From Thermothielavioides terrestris NRRL 8126 (taxonomy: Eukaryota; Ascomycota; Sordariomycetes; Sordariales; Chaetomiaceae), in the NCBI RefSeq assembly GCF_000226115.1, contig NC_016458.1, positions 8,971,501 through 9,035,500 on the forward strand: a stretch of DNA of 64,000 nucleotides, read 5' to 3'. Positions 22,441 through 33,394 of the stretch are shown here, piece by piece. The translations under genes were made by a program, and so were the position numbers. Below the pieces are notes generated by a model. The model saw only the letters and a program-made list of their open reading frames with translations. It was not told where the DNA came from and did not search any database. The stretch's first letter is position 1, and the number at the start of each line of letters is the position of its first letter.

Positions 22441-23308
22441 TCACTTGCCCTTCACAGCATCCAGCCCCATCAACCTTCTAAATCCCTTATTCTCCACAAC
22501 AGCAGAGCCTCCCAGCAATCTCTGCACCCCTTCTCCCTGCAGAGCGCCATCCCACATTCCCATTGCCATACCCGTCAGAAACCGACCGAGAGGCTCGGTC
22601 GGACTCAACCTGCTTGTCGCCGAATACCGCATAACTGGAAGCAAGATAGCAGCCAAAAGGTTTTTGGCGGCTCCCATCTCGGGTAGGTAGGGCTTGAGCT
22701 CGTCATGTCCGGTCCAGTCGACACCGCCCGGGCGGACGGTGGTGGCGCGGAGGGAGGAAGGGTCTGATTCCTGCATCTTGGCCAGGGCAAGCTCGGCTTC
22801 GCCTTTGATGCGCCCGAAGAACGGGGTGAGGCGGCCGGGCGTGAAGGTGGCACCCTCGCCGGAGACGTAGACAAAGTGGAAGGGTTCCGTCTTCTCCCCG
22901 GTCTTGGCTGGGAGCGATCGGAATGCTTCTGCCGCCGCCAGCGGGAACGTCTTCGTTATCTTGACGTACTCTCTGGGATGACCAACAATTCAATCAGTCA
23001 GCGAGCAGGAGCTATGCAGGACGGGCACGGTGCTCGGTAGCGAGGCTGGAACTCACTCACTCTTTGCTAACTTGTGTTTGGCTGATTCCCAGGGCCCATA
23101 CGCAAGCTTGTGCGCCGTCCAGCTTCTTGAGGAGGTCGCGGTCGTACGAGGCGAAGTCCTTGTGGATGATGACGTTGATGCGGTCGTCCTGGAACTTGAC
23201 CGGCCGTCTAGTGAGGACCGAGATCTTCGTAACGCCCTTGTTTCTGATCATCGCATCAAGTACGGCAGAGCCCACCAGACCGGTGGCGCCGGTTACAATG
23301 AGATGCAT
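22441..23308 (-). CDS. Atypical short-chain NAD(P)-binding protein
   Basis: Two exons on the minus strand, 23308-23061 and 22972-22441, separated by an 88 bp intron, giving 259 residues. The N-terminus carries a dinucleotide-binding glycine motif, TGATGLVGSAV (residues 6-16), of the atypical SDR (TGxxGxxG) type. Further along are VWALGISQTQVSKEEYVKIT and FHFVYVSGEGAT, where the active-site segment of extended/atypical SDRs lies, and GRIKGEAELAL, which contains the lysine expected of a YxxxK-like position, but the tyrosine is absent. It resembles fungal nucleoside-diphosphate-sugar-epimerase-like or FMP52/TIP30-like proteins. The substrate is unknown and enzymatic activity is uncertain. Confidence 0.8.
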
Positions 23309-23933
23309 CTTGTCGTCGTGCTCGCAGTAAGCCAGTCAGAATGCTGTCGTGCTTTAGGTAGTGTATTATGATTCTGACGCGAGATACAAATCCGGACTCC
23401 CGTCGCTTGATCAATGTCTTTTCCTCAGGGGACAATGTGGGTGATATATCAGGCAGCTGTGGATTAGGTATGGATGTTAGGCAGCCGTTAGCGGCGTCAG
23501 CATTTGCCGGGGTTAGGAGGCGCCATAAACACCGTCGGAGATAAGCTGGCGCTGCAATTACCGCGACGGCCAGGAACTGAGATGCCAGCAACATCTCTTA
23601 AAAATGCCCAACTTCCCTTTTGGCTGCTTTCGCTCGTAAGAGTGAGGAGGTGACTTTCTTTTTCTTTTTTTTTCTTTTTTTTTTCCTTTACCCTACGTGT
23701 CCTCCAATCCCCCAAGGGTCGCTTCTCACGCCGGAAGTCTCCAACGCGGCTTCAGCGTGGCTGGGAACTTCGCTTTGATTACTCGATAGAAGCCACCCAG
23801 GGGAAGTGCTCATGTCCAACATGTCTAAGGGAGGTACATCAACATGAAACGCCTAAGTCCTGTACACAGTACTTCCTTTGATATACTCCAGTTTCAATGG
23901 CCCCCAGAGACTCGGCCATACAATCCGTGAATC
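23309..23933. other. Intergenic: promoter of the short-chain reductase-like gene
   Basis: A poly-T/C tract at 23656-23694 (A/G-rich on the coding strand of the downstream minus gene) is the main feature, of the kind often found in fungal promoters. A frame over it is low-complexity only. Confidence 0.45.
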
Positions 23934-25635
23934 TCATCCTTCGCCCATCAATGCCTTGATCCTAGCTAGGTGAGCTGGTGAGATCCCGCGATTGGGGCTG
24001 ACGCGTTTCTTCGGCTGCTCCTCTCCCTCGTCGACTAGCACCGTGGCCTTCCGCTTCAGCCCACCGCCCGCTTCTCTCGAGATTACCCACGCCTGTTCCA
24101 AGACGACCTTCTTCTTCTCGCCATTTTCGCCAGTATCCAGCTTGGTCAGGGCACCGAAGGGGATGCAGGAAATATCCCCAGTTGCCCGCCTGGGTGGCGC
24201 ATCGCCAGTCTCGTCCTCCTCGTCGGGCTCGCGCTCGTGGTCTACCACCGAGAGCCACGCTTTTGGCCCGAGAGCCCGCGTCTCCTGATCGCAACCGGGC
24301 TCGCCCCACTTCTTTACGTCGCGAGAAGGAACTTCGACTTTGTATATGTATGGCGCTCTCCTTATGGCCAACTTCAACTTGACCGCTTGCTCGCAAATTG
24401 CTGAGATTTGCCCTCTCACCTTGTCTGCGTTACGGTGAAAGGTGAAGCGTACCACGGGCTTCAGGGCCTCGAAGATTTCATTTGTGATTCCCTCGATGTT
24501 ACCTGGGATGTCTCTGAGAGGTGATGTGATGTCGATGGTTGAGGCTATCCAATTCTCTAGAAGTGAGCGGTCAACTAAGACAAAAATAGAGTGGTCAGTC
24601 AGCTGAGAAACACTGGATGAGTTGTCTCACAAGTATGGTCTGAGTTGGCAACTTACCTCCCCGAGCTGCCAGTTCCTTTTCCAGAGCGCGAAGATGGGCC
24701 TCGGAGGCCGAGATAGAATGGTGCTCATCACTCCTGAGGAACGCCTGGAGCCCGAACATACGAAGCCCCGGCCGCAGAATCCGGCGAAAGAGCAGATGGA
24801 AGATCTTAGCCATGACCCGCCATCTCCGCTGCTGCCCGCTTGCGCGGTTCCAGGTTCTAGGATGGAATAGCTCGTCTGCGCCGACCGCAGTGTTCGGCAG
24901 TTTGCCGAGTTGTAGCGCAGAACTCTCAGTGAAGCCCAGTATGGACTCCCTGAGGCCCAGAAATGCGGATCTAATGGCCTCATCCGGGTCCAGTAATTCC
25001 TGGGGCTCACCAGTCCTCTTGGATTGTGCGTCTGCTGCGCGTTCAGCTTCTTGTATTTCTTTCTCCAGCATCTGCGCATGCATCTGGGAAAGCCGCAAAT
25101 GCCTCTCCATGCTCGCGAGTGTCTCCTTGTCCTTGGCCATTTCTCTTTGTAGATTTTCCATCCGAAGGCGATGCTCCGACTCTAAGGCAGCCACCTCGGC
25201 GTCATGGGCTGTCTGCTTGCGCTCGGTAATGCCGGGTTGACCGCATTGCTCAAGGAGCTTGTCGAGGCGCTCTATGAACTGTTGGGATGCCCTTTCTGCT
25301 GTTTTTTCCAACTGTTGTATGCCGCTTAAGACGCGATGAAACTCGAGTTGGATGACGGCAAAGTTATGATCAAGGGTCTGCCGCAGCTCTTCGCAGTTGA
25401 TCGTCCCCGGCTCCGACAGCTGCCGTGGTGTGGAACGGAAGCGGACTCTTTCCGCGGCCATTCTGGTAGACCCAGGGCCAAGGATCGAGGAAGCTCTTGT
25501 CTTACGGTGTCCTAGGAGACCCCAGTGATTGCTCAAGAAGCCGTGCCGCGTTAACCTCCGGTGCTGGGAGCCCAATGGGCCGGGCGCAGCAGAGGAGTAG
25601 GGAGCCAAGCGGATGAGATGCGTTGGTCGATCCAT
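23934..25635 (-). CDS. Coiled-coil protein of unknown function
   Basis: Two exons on the minus strand, 25635-24657 and 24574-23934, separated by an 82 bp intron (donor GTAAGT, acceptor GTCTTAG), giving 539 residues. An internal ATG at 25461 would give 481 residues and has a better start context (AGAATGGCC), so the N-terminus is uncertain. Residues roughly 75-215 form a long heptad-rich coiled coil (LRMENLQREMAKDKETLASM). A basic segment (RRWRVMAKIFHLLFRRILRP) follows the coiled coil. The C-terminal half is charged, ending in a basic KRKATVLVDEGEEQPKKR region that may be a nuclear localisation signal. I do not recognise a domain. It lies in tandem with the dynamin-like gene, which is 511 bp upstream. 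Confidence 0.72.
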
Positions 25636-26145
25636 TGGAGAAGCCTATGGCGAGGTCACAATTCACAAAATTCAGACCCAACTCGACGAGATTGTATCAA
25701 ATAAGAGATAAAGGCAGGCAGGCAGTTGACGCCGGGGCTACGTTGTTTGGTGCGGTTGTGGAATAAAGAACCAATTGCCGGACTCGGCAACCGCTCCGCC
25801 CCCAACGCTAAAGGTCTTTTCACGTTGACGAAGTGGACCACCGAGACAAAGTACTACAAAGCGAGGCACGGAGGACTGCTGTAAAACGGATTGTCCCAAC
25901 TCGTTGACGTGCATGTGTTGGTGAGTTTGCATCTTGGTGTGACCCCCGCAGTTAAACAAAGGTCTCTAACGGCTTCTCACCCGAGGCTTTGCATCTAACG
26001 ACACTGTCATTGTCAACGGAGTACTCGTTTGCTTCACTAATACGCGACTATCGCCTTCTTGACACGACGTGGATTGACCAGTGACCTCTGAGATTTCGAC
26101 GAGCCTGAAGCGTCGGCCGAGCTGGTTCCGGACCCTCAGTAGTCA
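25636..26145. other. Intergenic between coiled-coil and dynamin-like genes
   Basis: Both flanking genes are on the minus strand. The sequence shows no domain-bearing frame and is taken as the dynamin 3' UTR plus the promoter of the coiled-coil gene. Confidence 0.45.
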
Positions 26146-28564
26146 TCAGAGATCATCAGAGGTAGTAGACCCAGAGTCGCCGACGGAAGAGTCAGAGCTG
26201 ATGTCCTGCTGAGGGTTGGCGGGAACCAGGATTGAATCTAGACAGAGAGTCAGGACGCTGGAGCACCAAAAGCAAAAGCGCGGGTTTCCTTACCTCCGCT
26301 GAGCCTCAAGCCAACAAAGCGCTTACAGGTCTCTAAGCCGCTTCGCAGGACCTCCAGCTGCTTCGTGAGCTGCTCGCGTTCGGCACGGATCTCTTCAGGT
26401 TCCCCAGCAATGCGGGCGACCTGGTCGGCCGGCATCTCGAATACCGACACTGGGGACAGGATAGCAGCCAAAGCAGAGACCAGCCTCCCCTCAATTACTT
26501 CGACAGCTACGTCGTCAATGAAACGCTTCAGAGCGACCTGTTTGAGCCTCGAACTGTTAGCGAAGTGTACACGACTCGCTCCCGATGCTCGCTATACTCC
26601 CGATGTTCCCGATGCCTGACGACTACCGGATAGCATGTTACGAGGTAACGGCTGATGCGGGGAGAGGTGGACAAGCTGACCTTGTAGTAGGCGTTCAGAC
26701 AATCCAGGGCGTCACTAGCGGCAGACCGCTTGACCTCCGGCTCAGTGCTGGCAGCCAAGGCTCTGGCAAGTGCTTCGAGGTTGAATGTGCCCCTCCATTC
26801 CGGGCCAAACTGCAGTGAGCTAACGTCAAAGAATTTGGCCAGGAGTCTCTCGGCTTCTTTCCGCATCCTCTCGCGGCGCAGGTTCTCGAGCGCCTCCGCA
26901 AAACTATGGTCGTACGTGATGGGGTGCGCCTCCTGATTTGGTCTCAGCAGTTCGGTGGTCTTGTCCCGCATCTCGTCAAAGATGCGTCTCATTGCCGGTT
27001 TGACAACCTCATTCTGCAGAGCCTTGGCCGCCAATGGGTCTGCCGAGTGAGCCACGACCAACTCGACGAAGCGAGAAGCTGCTTTCCACACCTTCTCCAC
27101 GTGACGACGAACAATGGCCTCCCATGGCCGAGACTGCTCGATGAATAGATCCGCCACAATCATCGGGTTGAAGGTCCCCGGCAACTCGCGACCTCGAGTC
27201 CTGCGCAAGAGGTGCTCGATGTGAGTGATGAACTCACTCCTCGTAATCTTGATGGCAGTGGAAGATTCGCCCGATGGTCCGGCCGCAGACGGCTCATCTG
27301 TGATTTCCCGGTAGTGGCCGGCCCGGGACATCTCCTTTGCGAAGTCTTCATTGAGATTTTGGATGATGGCCCGTAGACGTTGCTGGTACCCAACTTCAGT
27401 CTTTGCGTCCACAAAGAAGCGATTGTTGATATAGTGCCCGCCCACGCCGGCCGAGACGAGCGCTTGAAATTCCTGGCTGATGTGTAGCAAGTAGCGCATT
27501 TGCTCGGTTGCGTTGGCTCGTGGATCCCCAAGGTCCTCAAGTTGAACTTGAGTGGATCTGGACTTTTCTTCCATCTCGCTCATCAAGCTGGGAAGCTCGG
27601 AGGCTATCTGCCCGAGGAGCACTTTGCTGAGACGGCTGCGAAGCTTTTCGATACCGAGTGACGAGGGTGGCAGGCTGGCCCACGCCCCAGAGCTGAAGAA
27701 TTCGGCTTCTTCGGCGTCGCGTTCCGCAAGAGACCATGAGCCTTTCTCCGAGTCCATGTTCTTCAAAACATGCCAACCGTGGCGGAATACAACCTGGTGG
27801 TTCCTGGCGAGTGACACGTACAAAGCCTCGCTCTCGCCGCCGGGAACCAAGGTGTCGGGCTTCGTAATGACGCCCAGCGTCCGGTTGCCGCTCTGGTCCG
27901 CTTCGCGAGCCAGCTTGAGGACGACCTGGTTGGCAAAGTCGTTCTTCGCCGACACGACGGCCAGGATAATGCATCTTGCCTCCTTCATGTAGGACTGGAC
28001 AAGACCTTTGATCAGCTCGACGTCAGACACTGTCTGAGTCTTGGTCTCGGAGTGGATCAAGCCGGGGAGGTCGACAATCGTGAGGTGAGGGCGGTCTGGG
28101 CCGGTGACCTCAACGCGGAGGATGTCTTGCGCGAAAGCCCTTCCATGGGGTGTGATGCCCATGGCGAGCTTTGCGCTCTCAATCAGCTTTGGAAGATCGG
28201 CGAAGCCGGCCAGTTCCTCGTGGAAGTTTCGGAGCGCGATCTGTTCGGATTCTGAACGGGATTCATGGGGAATGATGGATACGCGGGCGCTGAAATGGGC
28301 AGTCCTGCGCAGGACCAGCTCCGTGGGGAATCGGGTGCACAAGTTGCTTTTGATCGGAAACGAAACGCCCGAGATGGCTTCCAGAACCGAACTCTTGCCG
28401 GACGACTGATCGCCGCAAACGATGATCTGGGGCAGCGAGACGTAATTGTTGATGCCTTGCAAGCGGAGCTGGTCGATCGAATCGAGAAGGGCGAGTTGGT
28501 CCTCGGAGCAGAGTTTGCTCAGCGCGTTGCTGTTGAAGGCTGCCATCCTGCCGTCTTCCCTCAT
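26146..28564 (-). CDS. Dynamin-family large GTPase (fungal Mx/Vps1-like)
   Basis: Three exons on the minus strand: 28564-26681, 26537-26294 and 26237-26146, giving 739 residues. Introns are 143 bp (unusual donor GTCAGC, branch GCTAAC) and 56 bp. The GTPase motifs are intact: P-loop GDQSSGKS at residues 51-58, DLPG at 165-168 and TKPD at 234-237. A stalk region follows, and exon 2 encodes a GTPase effector-like end (VALKRFIDDVAVEVIEGRL). There is no pleckstrin-homology or proline-rich domain, so it groups with the many non-classical dynamins of filamentous fungi rather than with Vps1 or Dnm1; this is inferred from domain layout. The last exon adds a Ser/Asp-rich tail. An internal ATG six codons downstream is an alternative start. 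It shares a divergent promoter region with the MDR oxidoreductase. Confidence 0.88.
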
Positions 28565-29594
28565 GGACTGCCGGCGATGGAGGCCGATTGACAGTCGGTT
28601 GATCCGGGCCTTCGTGCCTGGAGACTGGATTCCGTCGCTGAACTAATGATGTGTCGGCTTCGAGAGAAAACTGAATTCCAAGTTGACCCCTCGAGGTTCT
28701 CTTGGGGGAAAAAAAAGAGCATCTAGGTACACAGTACAAAGTACCGCGGCTCAATCTCGGGACCAGAAATCAGTAACTAACTGGATTCGGATGGATTTGA
28801 CATTTCAGCATCTCGATAAGACGACGGCCGTTGCATCCATAAGGTAGTGAGTTAGTGGGGCGAAGGTTGGCCAGGAAACCCCCTTAGTGTCTTGAATGGG
28901 ATCCTGTGGTGGAGCCCGGCCATGAACCTGGGAACTTCGGATGCATCACATTCACAGCCAGCCCATCACAGACAAGTGTGCATGAGTCAAACAGAGGAGT
29001 CTTTCACTCTTCTCGTCAACAGTGACACTTTCTGCCTATAACCTTCAAGTAATGGATTACCAGTGAAGTTGGTCTTCGTTCACAAATGGAGGTGTTCTTC
29101 AAATGTCACAAAGGTACTCTACATACCAACTAAAATAGTGCAACTCAAGCAGGATTAGGTTCCCTTGAGCACTGGCAGCGACGCCCACACCGGTGCCTCT
29201 GGGTTCCTCTGGGTCGATATCAATGAAACAACCCAAATCCGCCGTCATTGAACCTGGTTTTTCCCGAACTGTATATCATGTATCATCCAATACCTAGTGG
29301 GTACGATATTCTCCCTGCCATGGGGACGCCAGAGTCCATGTGCTGCTTGTGCGATGGGATAGGCTGTCCACATATAACCCCAACCCCGAAGCCACAACCT
29401 TCTCCTTTTAATGATCCATGGTCGCGCCACTCGGCTGATGATGACATCGTGCCCCTCCGGGCCTGCATTAACCACATCTTAACCGCCACCGTTTGGCCCC
29501 CAACCAATCACTCCTCTCTGCACACACACATATAGGTAGTGAAGAAGAAGCTCGCATCTGAAGACGGCGTGGAGGTAGCCCAGGGGAAAAAAAA
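28565..29594. other. Divergent promoter region, dynamin-like gene and oxidoreductase
   Basis: About 1 kb without a domain-bearing frame. A CACACACACATATATAGG element just before the oxidoreductase (29520-29537) may serve as its TATA region. Confidence 0.45.
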
Positions 29595-30701
29595 ATGTCG
29601 TCCGCACAGGTACCGAAAACAATGAGGGCGTGGCAGTACACGACGACGGCCGGCGGCATCGAAAAGAACCTCGTTTTGAAGGAGTCGGTCCCGATCCCGA
29701 CCACATCCTCGCGCCTCGGAGACAACGAGCTCCTGATACAGGTCCTTTCGGCCAGCCTTAATCCGGTCGACTACAAGCTGCCCGAGCTGGGCGTCGCCGC
29801 CCGCGCCGTGATCCGCACGCCGGCGACGCCAGGCGGCGACTTTTGCGGGCGCGTGGTGCAGACCACCAGGACAGTGGACAGTTTTGCCATTGGCGACCTG
29901 GTCTGTGGACGCATCAACCCGCAGCAGCACGGCACCCTGGCCGAGTACATTGTTGCACCGACCAAAGCCTGCGCGCATGTGCCCCAGGGCGTAGACGTTG
30001 ATGAAGCGGCGGCCCTGGGCGTTGCAGGCATCACGGCATACCGTAAGTGGCATCATGAATCCTGCTCCGGCACTGGGGGACAGGAGAGGGAAAAAAACTG
30101 ATGACGAACTGAGACAGAGACCATCGTCCCCAATGTCAAGCCCGGCGACAAGGTCTTCATCAACGGCGGGTCGGGCGGCACCGGCACCTTTGGCGTTCAG
30201 ATCGCCAAGGCGCTCGGATGCCATGTCACAGTGAGCTGCTCGCCCGGCAAAGCCGACCTCTGCCGCTCGCTTGGTGCCGACGAAATCATCGACTACACAT
30301 CCAGCGACGTGTCTCGGGCCCTCAAGGCAAAAGGCCAGGTGTTCTCCCTGGTCGTCGACAACGTGGGAACTCCCGAGGACTTGTACCGCGCTGCCGACGA
30401 CTTCCTCCTGCCGCAGGGCAAGTTTGTGCAGGTGGGCGCGCCAGCGAGCTTGAGCACTGTCAAAACAGTTACGTCGAGGCTCCTTCTACCTTCGTTTCTC
30501 GGAGGCGGCAAGCGCAAGTATGAGATGTACAGCATCAAGCGCAACGTGGACGATCTGAAGCAGTTGGCTCAATGGGTTGCCGACAAGAAGATTCGGGTGG
30601 TTATCGAGCAGACCTACGAGCTGGAAGAGGTGCCTAGCGCCTTCGAGAAACTGAAGAAGGGGAGTAATGCGGGCAAGTTGGTTGTTCACGTCGGAAAGTG
30701 A
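29595..30701 (+). CDS. Zinc-less medium-chain dehydrogenase/reductase (quinone oxidoreductase-like)
   Basis: Two exons, 29595-30042 and 30118-30701, with a 75 bp intron, giving 343 residues. The N-terminal GroES-like domain has LSASLNPVDYKLPELG and TPGGDFCGRVV, typical of quinone oxidoreductase/RTN4IP1-type MDR enzymes. The cofactor domain contains GGSGGTGTFGVQIAKALGC, an NADPH-binding loop of the AxxGxxG class in modified form. The structural and catalytic zinc ligands of alcohol dehydrogenases are absent. The C-terminal segment GKLVVHVGK is the usual end of the family. The natural substrate cannot be told from sequence. The start follows a run of A at 29587-29595, a favourable fungal context. 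Confidence 0.88.
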
Positions 30702-31885
30702 CAGGCTGAAGATGGTTGGCTGGGGAGTATCTATTTGGAGTCGGGTAATTCAAAGACATGTCGTAGTTGAAGGGACACGGCGCTTGGCCTCCTCCATAGG
30801 TTAAGGAGCTGATGATAGGTGTTGCTGGTGGTCTACAACGCAGGCCAACACAATCACTTTTAAGTAGCCCATAAACCTTAAAGTCTGCTAAGGAAGACAC
30901 AACTTGCCAAACAAACAAACAAAAAAAAGAAAAGAAAAAAAATAAAAAAAAAACCAAAAAACAAAAAAACAAAACAAAAATAAAAAAAAACAAAAAAAAA
31001 AAACAAAAAAGTCAAACAAAAAAATAAAAAAATAAAAAATAAAAAAGAATAAAAAAAAACCAGAAAAAAACCAAAAGAACAGAAGAGGGAAAAAAAAAAA
31101 AAAAAAAAAAAATGGGGCGCATGCGAGGCGATGTGGTCAACTTGATGGGATGTAGCCGTCGGCGCCACTCCTGCGACTTCGGAACTATGCGACCAACGTC
31201 GTTGGCGGCGCGTGCTGTGTAATCTACGTTCTAAACAGCGGGGTCCTCGTGGTTGGTTGCCCCTGGGAGCTGGGTCTCTCAGGATGGCGGCAATCGAGCC
31301 GAAAGGAACGCTTTGCTTGACGTGTTTCGAGCCGCCATGTCCTGTGAATGGGCGTAGCTGGACTGTTTCCCAGACGCAAAACCACACAGAACCGGCCAGT
31401 TGGCCACCTGTTGGAGCTAAATACCTCGTAGACTGGACAAACCGTGTCGGCATCGGCGCCTATGTCCCAAGAGGAGGCATCTTCCACCGTGCGATTGGGC
31501 GCAGAGATCTGTTTGAATCAGTATGAGGCGCTCGGTTTCCTCACTGCTGCCTTGGAGGCTTGGAACTCCAATCTCTGCAGAGAAACGGGTGAAGCCCAGC
31601 GGGCTGTGAAGAGGAGCCATAACAAAGACCTCTGCCGTTTCGTGACTGCTTGTTCATCCACGAGGCACATCTCGCACAATGGCCGAGACTGTCACACGGC
31701 CCGCGGTGCCGGCCACGCCACTGCAAAGAACAAGTTGACGGGCACAAAAAGTGGGCAGCCAGCCAGTTCTTCCTGTCCTCCAAAGCCTGCATCAATCCCT
31801 GAAAAATCCAGCATCCACCCGCCCCTAGGCACGGATCCCCAACTCTATCACCAAGGCAAGTGCCTCGCCCTGGCCGACAAGCAAG
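30702..31885. other. Intergenic region containing an A-rich tract
   Basis: Apart from the A-rich tract described separately, no gene is supported. The 163-codon plus-strand frame from 31444 begins at GTG, lacks domains and overlaps equal-length frames on the other strand. Confidence 0.4.
30909..31112. repeat. A-rich low-complexity tract, about 200 bp
   Basis: Nearly pure adenine on the plus strand, broken by single C, T or G bases every 3-10 positions (AAAAC, AAAAAT and AAAAG-like units), ending in an uninterrupted run of over 20 A. The tract is strongly strand-asymmetric. It starts about 200 bp after the oxidoreductase stop codon. Confidence 0.95.
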
Positions 31886-32242
31886 ATGTCCAACGCCGCC
31901 TCCACGCATCGGCCAGACCTATTGCCTTCCGCTGATGACCCCCGCCTCGGCGATCCCGCCCTTCCGCCTTAAAGCGAGGTCAGCACAGATAATCGCAGAA
32001 GGCGAAACCCGCGACTCTCACGGGACCCGCCGCCGTCCATCGACGCCCCTTATTTCAGTAGCTATCCCTGGACCTACCCATGCAGCGAGAATGGGTGTCG
32101 AAACGTCTCAGAACTTGCTGTGAGACGGAGGTGGGACCAGCTGGTCGTTCCGCCGCGGTCTGACCCTGCGTTCCTCAGCAGATATTTGAGGTCTCATCTG
32201 CCCGCCCAACACGAGTCTCCAGAGGTCCCCCTGTACGGCCTA

Positions 32243-33004
32243 ATGTGGCTCAGGCAACGGATGATGGCCGCCAGGCCGGAGACCAGAGATGCCACTGTCC
32301 CCACTCGATATCTCGGGATCCGATCGGAGGAGACCATGAGGCGGCGGACACCGGGGCTGCTATCACCGTCGCCTACGCCCATTAACGACATCCACCTCGA
32401 CCGCTTTTCCGGGACCCGCTCTTCCAGCGGGCATCAGTCTTCGGACCCCAACGAAGAGAACGACACGAGGCAGGAGTTGGAGATGCAGGTGACTCCCCGG
32501 CCGTCTGTGCCCTGTAGCGGGAGGGGCTCCAGTTCGTTGCGGTCTCACGGCACTAGCTCGCGCCGGAGGAGCGAAGGGGACAGCACGAGTGCAAGAACCC
32601 AACCGGGCAGGGAGTATTTGCAGTTGCGGTGCAAGGATGGGGATCTCTGGATCACGAAGAACACCTGGGTAGTCTCCGACTCCCCCCCGCGGCACCTCGA
32701 TCCCCAGGATTCCGTGACCTTCCTCGGAACCCTGAGCCGCGTGGACGCGGCTGATATCAGGCGACTGATGTTTTCGGATGGGATGCAGCCATCGGTCGTT
32801 CCGATGTACCTTGACGCGCTCAGGGCCCGCGGTGGCTCGTCTGCGCTGGACGGGCTCGACGTGACGACGCTCAGAAAGGCCTGCAAGTTCATATCTGCTG
32901 ATAACCCCGCCCCCCATCCAGAGTCTTGGGCGGACTTCATGAAGAGAGAGGCTCTGCAGCTCAGGACTAAGTGGACCTTGATGCGTCGGGGCTTGCCTAG
33001 CTAG
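32243..33004 (+). CDS. Uncharacterised protein, possibly the intact part of a longer gene
   Basis: Starting at the first in-frame ATG (32243) the frame encodes 253 residues. It has a Ser/Arg-rich middle section and a more structured C-terminal part containing REYLQLRCKDGDLWITKN, DSVTFLGTLSRVDAADIRRL and a Trp-rich end. I do not recognise a family. The frame is open upstream, without an ATG, back to a TAA at 31970-31972; upstream of that stop the same frame continues to an ATG at 31886. The intervening translation includes WTYPCSENGC and looks protein-like, so the gene may have lost its original N-terminus. No GT donor in 31886-31970 would remove the stop by splicing. The 3' end converges on the CE1 esterase gene, 390 bp away. 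It may be lineage-specific or a decaying gene. Confidence 0.5.
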   Translation: MWLRQRMMAARPETRDATVPTRYLGIRSEETMRRRTPGLLSPSPTPINDIHLDRFSGTRSSSGHQSSDPNEENDTRQELEMQVTPRPSVPCSGRGSSSLRSHGTSSRRRSEGDSTSARTQPGREYLQLRCKDGDLWITKNTWVVSDSPPRHLDPQDSVTFLGTLSRVDAADIRRLMFSDGMQPSVVPMYLDALRARGGSSALDGLDVTTLRKACKFISADNPAPHPESWADFMKREALQLRTKWTLMRRGLPS

Positions 33005-33394
33005 GCGTGGCATGCAGAACAGCGAGAGAGGATAAAGGCAGGAAGGTATGATGAGATCAAGCCGTCGGAGCAGCAGGGGGCGGCCTGTGTTTGAACAAGG
33101 CAGTCGGATAAGGGGCGCTGGATTCTTGTGTTGCGTTTTCTCCTGGGGTTTGCCGGGTAGGGGGTTATGCAAACGGCGATAGTTGAGACTCTTTTTGCAC
33201 TCCAACAGCAATTCGCGGATTGACGGGGAGGGTCACTGATGCATGACCTTAGCTCCATGCAACACAACCGCTGCGTTTTCATTCTCTCTCTCCTACGTGA
33301 CCCCCCCCCCCAAACACGCTTGCCTTTCCCGCTGCCGTGCCCAGCCAAGCGGTCTCACATCGAACCTGGAACTTCGACGTTTTCTTCCTCACTC
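33005..33394. other. Convergent intergenic region
   Basis: This is the shared 3' region of the uncharacterised ORF and the CE1 esterase gene. A C-run (CCCCCCCCCC) lies at 33302-33311 and no gene is seen. Confidence 0.45.

Noticed and set aside
31444..31935. 163-codon plus-strand frame
   Set aside because: Starts at GTG, has no domain, and competes with equally long frames on the other strand.
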